From Devosia equisanguinis (lineage in GTDB: Bacteria; Pseudomonadota; Alphaproteobacteria; Rhizobiales; Devosiaceae): a DNA stretch of 64,000 nucleotides. The stretch is taken from NCBI RefSeq assembly GCF_900631955.1, contig NZ_UZWD01000025.1:169154-233153 (forward strand), read 5' to 3'. Under the pieces are notes generated by a model. That model was not told the DNA's origin and searched no databases. It worked only from the letters and a program-made list of their open reading frames with translations. How positions within the stretch are numbered: the first letter of the stretch is position 1; the number at the start of each line of letters is the position of its first letter. This document shows, in pieces, positions 56,562 through 64,000 of the stretch. Both the position numbers and the translations under genes were made by a program.

Positions 56562-56890
56562 GGCCGCGTTTCACTTTGTGCTGGTCAAGAGCCTGCGAAG
56601 CGGTTAGTTTGCAGGCGCTGTCAACGGCGCATCATGGGCGCCGCAGCGACCATACCCGATGATTGAGTGGCTGCCAGAGGCAGCGCGGCTGCGGTGATCC
56701 GGAGCGACGCGTAGGGTGGGGCGGATATTTCCGACAAGGTCGTTGCCGACCGCATACGGTCTTCATGAAGCCAGTTTACACCCTGTATGGCTGCCTGTGT
56801 CAGTCCGCAGGGCCGGGGCCCGACCGGATTTGACGATCCGGCCCGCTCCAGATGTCACGCTTAACTTCTAGAGTTCGACAAAGCGACCCT
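56562..56890. other. Intergenic region before the DUF4167 gene
   Basis: It is 329 bp with no convincing gene. It contains a small CTGCC-AGA-GGCAG hairpin near 56671 and a TTAACTTCTAGAG stretch just before the next gene that may be part of its promoter. No known RNA was recognised. Confidence 0.45.
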
Positions 56891-57520
56891 ATGAGACCCA
56901 ATAATCAGAATAAGAACCGGCAGCGTGGCCGCAATGGCGGGCGCAAGCATGTTAATCCGCTGTCGCGGAACTATGAGAGCAACGGCCCGGACGTGAAGGT
57001 CCGTGGCAATGCCGCTCATATCGCCGAGAAATATCTGCAGCTGGCCCGCGACGCGCAATCGTCCGGGGATTCGGTGATGGCGGAGAACTATCTCCAGCAT
57101 GCAGAGCACTATTTCCGCATTGTCTCCTCTGCCCAGCAGGCCATGAACGGCCAGCGTGAAGGCCAGAGCCAGGACGATAATGATTTCGACGATGACGTGT
57201 CCGAGCTGAACTCACGGTTCTCCTCGCCGCAGCCGGTGCAGCAAGTCCAGGCCCATGAAGCCGAAGACGATGCAAGCCAGCCCGCGCCGCAGCCCGTGGC
57301 GGCCGAGACGACGTCTGCGCCCGCCGCCGCTGGTGAAGAGGCTGCTGCAGCCCCCGCCGATGGTGAAGCTGCGCCGCGCAAGCCGCGTGAACGCCGCCCG
57401 CGCCGCCGCCGCCCGGCCGGTGGGGAAGGCGCTGCCGACCCTGCCAATGCGCCGCAGCCCGATGTCGGCGAACTACCGGCATTTCTCACGGCTGGCAGCA
57501 ATGCCAACGCCGCCGAATAA
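56891..57520 (+). CDS. DUF4167 protein (basic, RNA-binding-like)
   Basis: This is a 209-residue protein. The N-terminus MRPNNQNKNRQRGRNGGRK is the strongly basic, Arg/Asn-rich head typical of alphaproteobacterial DUF4167. A conserved helical domain follows (about residues 40-85, VRGNAAHIAEKYLQLARDAQ, then ENYLQHAEHYFRI). Then comes a long disordered acidic/Pro-Ala tail with an RRPRRRRP patch near 175. Some annotations link such proteins to RNA or ribosomes. ATG 56891 matches the family start. clpB follows after a terminator. Confidence 0.9.
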   Translation: MRPNNQNKNRQRGRNGGRKHVNPLSRNYESNGPDVKVRGNAAHIAEKYLQLARDAQSSGDSVMAENYLQHAEHYFRIVSSAQQAMNGQREGQSQDDNDFDDDVSELNSRFSSPQPVQQVQAHEAEDDASQPAPQPVAAETTSAPAAAGEEAAAAPADGEAAPRKPRERRPRRRRPAGGEGAADPANAPQPDVGELPAFLTAGSNANAAE

Positions 57521-57532
57521 GGCAAAAGCATC

Positions 57533-57566
57533 AAGGCCGGGCCCAGCGCCCGGCCTTCGCATTTTT
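57533..57566 (+). terminator. Terminator after DUF4167 gene
   Basis: AAGGCCGGG (57533-57541) pairs with CCCGGCCTT (57549-57557) across a 7-nt loop, with a T-run (ATTTTT) a few bases further. Confidence 0.75.
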
Positions 57567-57576
57567 GGGTCACGTC

Positions 57577-57606
57577 CCCTTCAACTCATCGCGTGCCGCC
57601 CCATAT
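57577..57606 (+). promoter_or_regulatory. clpB: Sigma-32 (RpoH)-like promoter of clpB
   Basis: CCCTTCAAC (57577-57585) resembles the heat-shock -35 element with one key mismatch (CTTGAA expected). CCCCATAT (57599-57606) matches the sigma-32 -10 form CCCCATNT. The spacing is 13 bp. It lies about 110 bp upstream of clpB, a known heat-shock gene in other bacteria. Confidence 0.6.
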
Positions 57607-57717
57607 ATCGGTCAGTGGGAACGCGCGCTGCTTGGTCAGGCGTTGTTGCCAACGACGCTTCCGACGCCGTGACGGTGCCTTGATGGGCCGGCTGGCGGGC
57701 GAGACAAGGAGAGTTGC

Positions 57718-60333
<2,616 letters not shown>

Positions 60334-60340
60334 TCCACAA

Positions 60341-60366
60341 GGGGGCCGGTCGAAAGACTGGCCCCC
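60341..60366 (+). terminator. Terminator after clpB
   Basis: GGGGGCCGGTC (60341-60351) pairs with GACTGGCCCCC (60356-60366), with one G-T pair and a GAAA loop. The T-run is poor (ACTTCATT). Confidence 0.7.
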
Positions 60367-60483
60367 ACTTCATTACATGCGGAAAATCTATGCGCCGGCT
60401 ATTCCCGTGCGCGCAAGACTCGACTAGAACATAACGGGAACAATGCATGGCGCCGACACGGCGCCCCGTTATGGAGACCCGGC

Positions 60484-60825
60484 ATGGCCGATCAACTCGA
60501 CTATATAGAATTTCCCTCGACCAACCGGGCGAAGACCAGCGACTTTTTCCGCGACGCTTTCGGCTGGGCAATGATCAGCTATGGTCCCGATTACGACGCC
60601 TTGGATGGCGCTGGAATCGATGGTGGCATCGATCAGGCTGAGGAGCGCGTTGCTGTGACCATGGCGGTGGTGCGGACCGACGATCTCGACGCCGCCGAGG
60701 CCCGCGTTATTGCTGCAGGTGGCGTGCTGACCCGCAGCCAGTTCGACTATCCGGGCGGAAGGCGGTTTCATTTCCGCGAGCCGGGCGGCAATGAAATGGC
60801 CGTCTATGTGACAAGGGACGAATAG
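60484..60825 (+). CDS. VOC-family (glyoxalase/bleomycin-resistance-like) protein
   Basis: This is a 113-residue single-module VOC protein. MADQLDYIEFPSTNRAKTSDFF and the later RRFHFREPGGNEMAVYV are the paired beta-alpha-beta-beta-beta units. Glu in PGGNEMAV is in the usual metal-ligand place. Its substrate is not known; this subgroup is often annotated as glyoxalase. ATG 60484 is clear. It lies between clpB and a convergent M23 peptidase gene. Confidence 0.88.
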   Translation: MADQLDYIEFPSTNRAKTSDFFRDAFGWAMISYGPDYDALDGAGIDGGIDQAEERVAVTMAVVRTDDLDAAEARVIAAGGVLTRSQFDYPGGRRFHFREPGGNEMAVYVTRDE

Positions 60826-60885
60826 GTCGGCGGGATCGGGCCTGGTTACGACAGGGCCCGACCATCGCCTTTGCTCGCCGCGGCC

Positions 60886-62868
60886 CTAATTGGCCTGGGC
60901 GACGCTGACAGGGGCGGGATCGCGCGCCATCAAGTCGTTGATCTGAGCCATGGTCTGCTCGAACTCGCCGCGATATTGCTGGGCCAGCACATTGTCCTTG
61001 GGCAGCTTGACGCTGAGCGGATCGACGAGATTGCCATTGATGAGGACTTCGAAATGCAGGTGCGGGCCGGTCGACTGGCCGGTTGAACCGACATAGCCGA
61101 TCACCTGGCCCTGCCGGACCTTCGACCCCACGCCCAACCCATCGGCATAGCGAGACATATGGCCATAGGCGGTCTCGTAGCCGTTGACGTGCTGGATCTC
61201 GACCTTGTTGCCGTAGCCGGACTGCCATTTGTAATAGGTGATGACGCCGTCACCCGCTGCATAGATGGGCGTGCCGGTTGGCGCGGCCAGATCGACGCCG
61301 GTATGCAGGCGCCGGGTCTTGAAGATCGGGTGGATGCGGTAGCCGAAGCGCGAGCGCAACGTGCCCCCACCTTCCAGCGGCCGACGATTGAGGAAGCGCT
61401 TGCCCGTCTCGCCATCGGGATCGAAGAAATCGACGGTGCCGTCCGGGGTGGTGAAGCGGTAGAGCTGCCGCTTGGTGCCGCCCAGATTGAGGCCGACATA
61501 AAGCAGTTCCGGTTCGGCATCGGGCGTTGCCGCGGTCTCGAGGATCTCGATGGTGTCGCCGGCAGTAATGCGTTTGGTCATGTCCACGTCATAGGCGAAC
61601 ATGCCGATGATGCGCTCGATAGTGTCATTGTCGAGATCGTGCTTGCGCCCGGTCTCCCAGATGGAGCGATAGACGGTGGGCAGATTGCCCACATTGATCT
61701 GCTCGACATCTTCCTCGGGAAACTCCACCCAGTCCGGCTGCAGGCCCACCACATATTGACCGGTGTCCGACAGGGCGACGGTGGCGATATGGCGGTCGCC
61801 TTGCGTGCCGTCGGGTCGGTAGATCGACATGCGATAGGGCACGAGGCTGTTCGGGTCGCTGGTCAGCGGGCCGTAAAGGATACGTAGCCGGATCCCGGCC
61901 GGCAGGCCGCCGGCTGGAATGAGATTGGCGAGGGTATTCTCCACCATGACCACCTGGGCCGAGGTAAAGCCGTTGCGCACCAGGGTGTCGGCCAGCGGCC
62001 CGACCTCCCGCACGGTCAGAAAACGCTCGGTACGGCCCTGGCCCTTGTCGGCGCCAAGCGTCGACTTCGGCATCACCGTGACGTTTTCGGCAATACCGGT
62101 CAGAAGATTGTCGGCGACCCCGGGGGTGGGGCTGTTATTGCTCAGGCCAAAGGATGCATAAGCCAGTGCCTGGGGCGGACCGTCCGTGAAGAAAGTGGCT
62201 TCGGCGACACCGCGCACGAATTCGGCGGCCGACTGATCCGAGATCGAGCGGGTCGGCACGAAATTGGCCGGCATCGCCGCCTGGCGCACCGCTACCTCGC
62301 CATCGACATCAGTGCCATAGACATCGGTCGCAATATCGAGGCTTGCAACCTTGAGTGGCTGCGTCTTGTTGAGAATGGCTACGGGATCATAAGCCGGCGC
62401 ATCGGCGGAGAGCGAAGTGGCCGTGGTGGCCAGCGTGGCACGGATGCGGGTGAAGGGCTGGTTGCGGATGATTTCGCGACCATCGACATTCTGCCGGATC
62501 GCAGCCTCGATGATTTCGAGGTCGGAACGGGTGGCCGCGATGGGACGCAGGCGCGAGGACTTCGCCATTATGTCGGTGGCGGTCGGCTGTTCGATGCGGG
62601 GGGCAGCCAGTTGTAGTGCGGCATAGGCGGTCGAGAAGGTGTCTTGCCCCTGGAAGGACACATAAAGCGCGGCGCCCATAAGAAGAACAGAGGTCAGGCC
62701 AGTCATCACGGTGCCGCTGAGCCAGGCGAAACTGAGTTCGCGGCCCTGGGGGATCTCGCCATCCGTGGATTGAACCGTCAGAGCCGGGCTGTCTTCAAAG
62801 CCGGCGGCGCGCAACATGGCGACCTGACGACGTCTCTGCGTTGAATTCAACGTGCCATCCTTGACCAT
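60886..62868 (-). CDS. M23-family peptidoglycan endopeptidase
   Basis: This is a 660-residue envelope protein. A cytoplasmic N-terminus of about 50 residues and one TM (about 52-72, WLSGTVMTGLTSVLLMGAAL) lead to a long periplasmic part. The C-terminal LytM/M23 domain (about 500-625) has the zinc ligands His522 and Asp526 (HTGVD) and HLH at 603-605. The complete set predicts an active endopeptidase, not a degenerate EnvC/NlpD-like activator. The middle carries LysM/G5-like regions, such as RITAGDTIEIL near 435. ATG 62868 is chosen to place the TM close to the start. It is divergent from the rRNA operon. Confidence 0.9.
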   Translation of the reverse strand: MVKDGTLNSTQRRRQVAMLRAAGFEDSPALTVQSTDGEIPQGRELSFAWLSGTVMTGLTSVLLMGAALYVSFQGQDTFSTAYAALQLAAPRIEQPTATDIMAKSSRLRPIAATRSDLEIIEAAIRQNVDGREIIRNQPFTRIRATLATTATSLSADAPAYDPVAILNKTQPLKVASLDIATDVYGTDVDGEVAVRQAAMPANFVPTRSISDQSAAEFVRGVAEATFFTDGPPQALAYASFGLSNNSPTPGVADNLLTGIAENVTVMPKSTLGADKGQGRTERFLTVREVGPLADTLVRNGFTSAQVVMVENTLANLIPAGGLPAGIRLRILYGPLTSDPNSLVPYRMSIYRPDGTQGDRHIATVALSDTGQYVVGLQPDWVEFPEEDVEQINVGNLPTVYRSIWETGRKHDLDNDTIERIIGMFAYDVDMTKRITAGDTIEILETAATPDAEPELLYVGLNLGGTKRQLYRFTTPDGTVDFFDPDGETGKRFLNRRPLEGGGTLRSRFGYRIHPIFKTRRLHTGVDLAAPTGTPIYAAGDGVITYYKWQSGYGNKVEIQHVNGYETAYGHMSRYADGLGVGSKVRQGQVIGYVGSTGQSTGPHLHFEVLINGNLVDPLSVKLPKDNVLAQQYRGEFEQTMAQINDLMARDPAPVSVAQAN

Positions 62869-63329
62869 TATAGAGTGACAGAGGCCGGCACGGCGTGGTG
62901 CAGGGCTTTGTCGCGGCGACTCTATAGCATCGCAAGAGAGGCTGATCGGAGAAAAATGCGGCAATTGTGGGAGATTCGCCGAGATAGTTCGCCAGGTCAG
63001 GCCGTGTTCACGCTGGCGGCTTGAAAAAACGCATCCTCGCCCCCATTTTGTAGAGGCAGCCGGAACCACCTTAAATCTCGGGCGTTTCAGTCGAGTTTCC
63101 CACAGTTGCACCCTGCCGGACGAAGCGAATTTGTCGTTTTTGTCATGTTGGGGGTTTACAGGTTCGGGGGTGTTCCCTATAACCCGCTCATCGCTGAAGA
63201 GCGCGACGCCAGACGGCGGCGGGTTACGAAGCAAGCCACTGAAATTGAAGAGTAATTTTCGGTTTCGGGTTTTCAGTTTCCGGGTTGTTCGAACTGGTTT
63301 TGAACGAAACGAAAAATGAAAATAGGGTG

Positions 63330-63358
63330 TTGACAGACTTAAGCGTCTCGACTACAAC
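63330..63358 (+). promoter_or_regulatory. rRNA operon promoter
   Basis: A perfect -35 TTGACA (63330-63335) lies 17 bp from TACAAC (63353-63358). It has an AT-rich upstream flank and a GC-rich discriminator (CCGCCACGC), typical of stringently controlled rRNA promoters. It lies about 380 bp before the 16S gene. Confidence 0.75.
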
Positions 63359-63520
63359 CCGCCACGCTGACGACGCCGAGCACCAACTGCTCCCACAGTT
63401 CAGCGATCTCTGACAGGGCAGATGATCTGCCGGGCAACCGGTGATAAGATCATGTTTCCCTGAAGGAATTCGGAAGCACAGGCTTCCCATGACGTTTCAG
63501 CCGGCGACGGCGTTAGGTCA

Positions 63521-63531
63521 GCTCTTTGACA
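63521..63531 (+). promoter_or_regulatory. rRNA leader boxA antitermination element
   Basis: GCTCTTTGACA in the leader is the alphaproteobacterial form of boxA (GCTCTTTAACA in E. coli), where Nus factors load for rRNA antitermination. Confidence 0.75.
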
Positions 63532-63734
63532 TTGTGAAGATAGAAGAAAGAGAAACGTGGACGGCGAGGTTCTTGCGAACTGCAGCTGGGGTTTACTCCG
63601 GTTGTGGTTGTAAAAGACTTCGATGGGTGCACGTTTCTGAGGTACACTCTTAATATGCGCTGGTTTCGGCTAGCGCGATTGATGTGTGTCCTCGTCAAAC
63701 GCAAATGTGCATCTAGCGACAATAGTCAGATTTC

Positions 63735-64000
63735 AAACTTGAGAGTTTGATCCTGGCTCAGAACGAACGCTGGCGGCAGGCTTAACACATGCAAGTCGAA
63801 CGCCCCGCAAGGGGAGTGGCAGACGGGTGAGTAACGCGTGGGAATCTACCCAGTTCTACGGAACAACAGTTGGAAACGACTGCTAATACCGTATACGCCC
63901 TAAGGGGGAAAGATTTATCGGAATTGGATGAGCCCGCGTTGGATTAGCTAGTTGGTGAGGTAATGGCTCACCAAGGCGACGATCCATAGCTGGTCTGAGA
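63735..64000 (+). rRNA. rrs: 16S ribosomal RNA, 5' part (continues beyond window)
   Basis: The 5' end is marked by GAGAGTTTGATCCTGGCTCAG (from 63741, 27F primer site), then ACACATGCAAGTCGAAC, GACGGGTGAGTAACGCGTGGG and CTAATACCGTATACGCCC. The short helix-6 region (CGCCCCGCAAGGGGAGTGGC) is typical of alphaproteobacteria. The mature 5' end is estimated near 63735. The gene is cut by the right edge. Confidence 0.97.

Larger units (their letters stand above)
62869..63734. other. Upstream region of the rRNA operon and of the M23 gene
   Basis: It is 866 bp with no convincing gene. It contains the 16-bp word shared with 2888-2903 (62955-62970), an AT-rich stretch with repeated TTTCGG/TTTCAG units (63254-63323), a GAAC-N7-GAAC direct repeat (63291-63305), the rRNA promoter (63330-63358), and the leader with boxA (63521-63531). 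Confidence 0.7.

Overview
The window reads as chromosome of an alphaproteobacterium of the order Hyphomicrobiales, most likely Devosia or a close relative. The evidence is high GC, frequent GTG/TTG starts, the sequence at the 5' end of the 16S rRNA gene, and alphaproteobacterial family markers: a Suv3/MgpS-like helicase, DUF4167, DUF1178, the order lysC-ptsP-prfA-prmC, and clpB downstream of DUF4167. The genus is inferred from memory of these families and was not searched.

Layout. (1) 1-2345: a minus-strand Suv3-type helicase cut by the window edge. (2) 3035-15477: six consecutive plus-strand chemoreceptor genes. Three are membrane receptors ending in a W-x-x-F pentapeptide. One is a soluble tandem-PAS receptor and two are soluble globin-coupled receptors. 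The first carries a single-base deletion. No cheA, cheW, cheR or cheB is present. (3) 15522-22319: methylglyoxal synthase, then a branched-chain amino acid type ABC transporter (two ATPases, two permeases) whose probable binding protein lies on the other strand beyond an intervening Xre/RES toxin-antitoxin pair. (4) 22544-26993: a quaternary-amine (glycine betaine/choline type) ABC transporter with two paralogous binding proteins. (5) 27156-29183: a GGDEF-EAL protein and a small TIGR01244-type phosphatase-like protein. (6) 29291-32731: pyruvate carboxylase. (7) 32822-42917: housekeeping and accessory genes (DUF1232, DUF3108, rpmB, yhhQ-like, methyltransferase, comF, grxC, nitrilase, DUF1178, aldo/keto reductase) ending in a three-gene MacAB-like export operon. 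(8) 43050-45298: GNAT acetyltransferase and ilvD, with a 20-bp palindrome upstream of ilvD. (9) 45299-48635: a gene-free structured stretch, a PagL-like outer-membrane protein, two small proteins and a Gly/Asn-rich secreted protein. (10) 48688-60825: ubiG, a frameshifted secreted protein, lysC, ptsP, prfA, prmC, DUF4167, clpB and a VOC protein. (11) 60886-64000: an M23 peptidase and the promoter, leader and 5' end of an rRNA operon.

The strongest observations are: the tandem receptor array with two adjacent heme-globin sensors; the toxin-antitoxin pair with operator-like repeats inside a liv transporter locus; two single-base frameshifts that look like recent or artefactual indels; a diverged intergenic repeat of about 150 bp placed at the same distance upstream of two unrelated minus-strand genes; a perfect 20-bp palindrome before ilvD; a gene-free stretch with an orphan terminator-like hairpin; and a probable CTG start for prmC. 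I found no CRISPR array, no recognisable insertion sequence and no tRNA gene, and no clearly novel multi-gene defence system.
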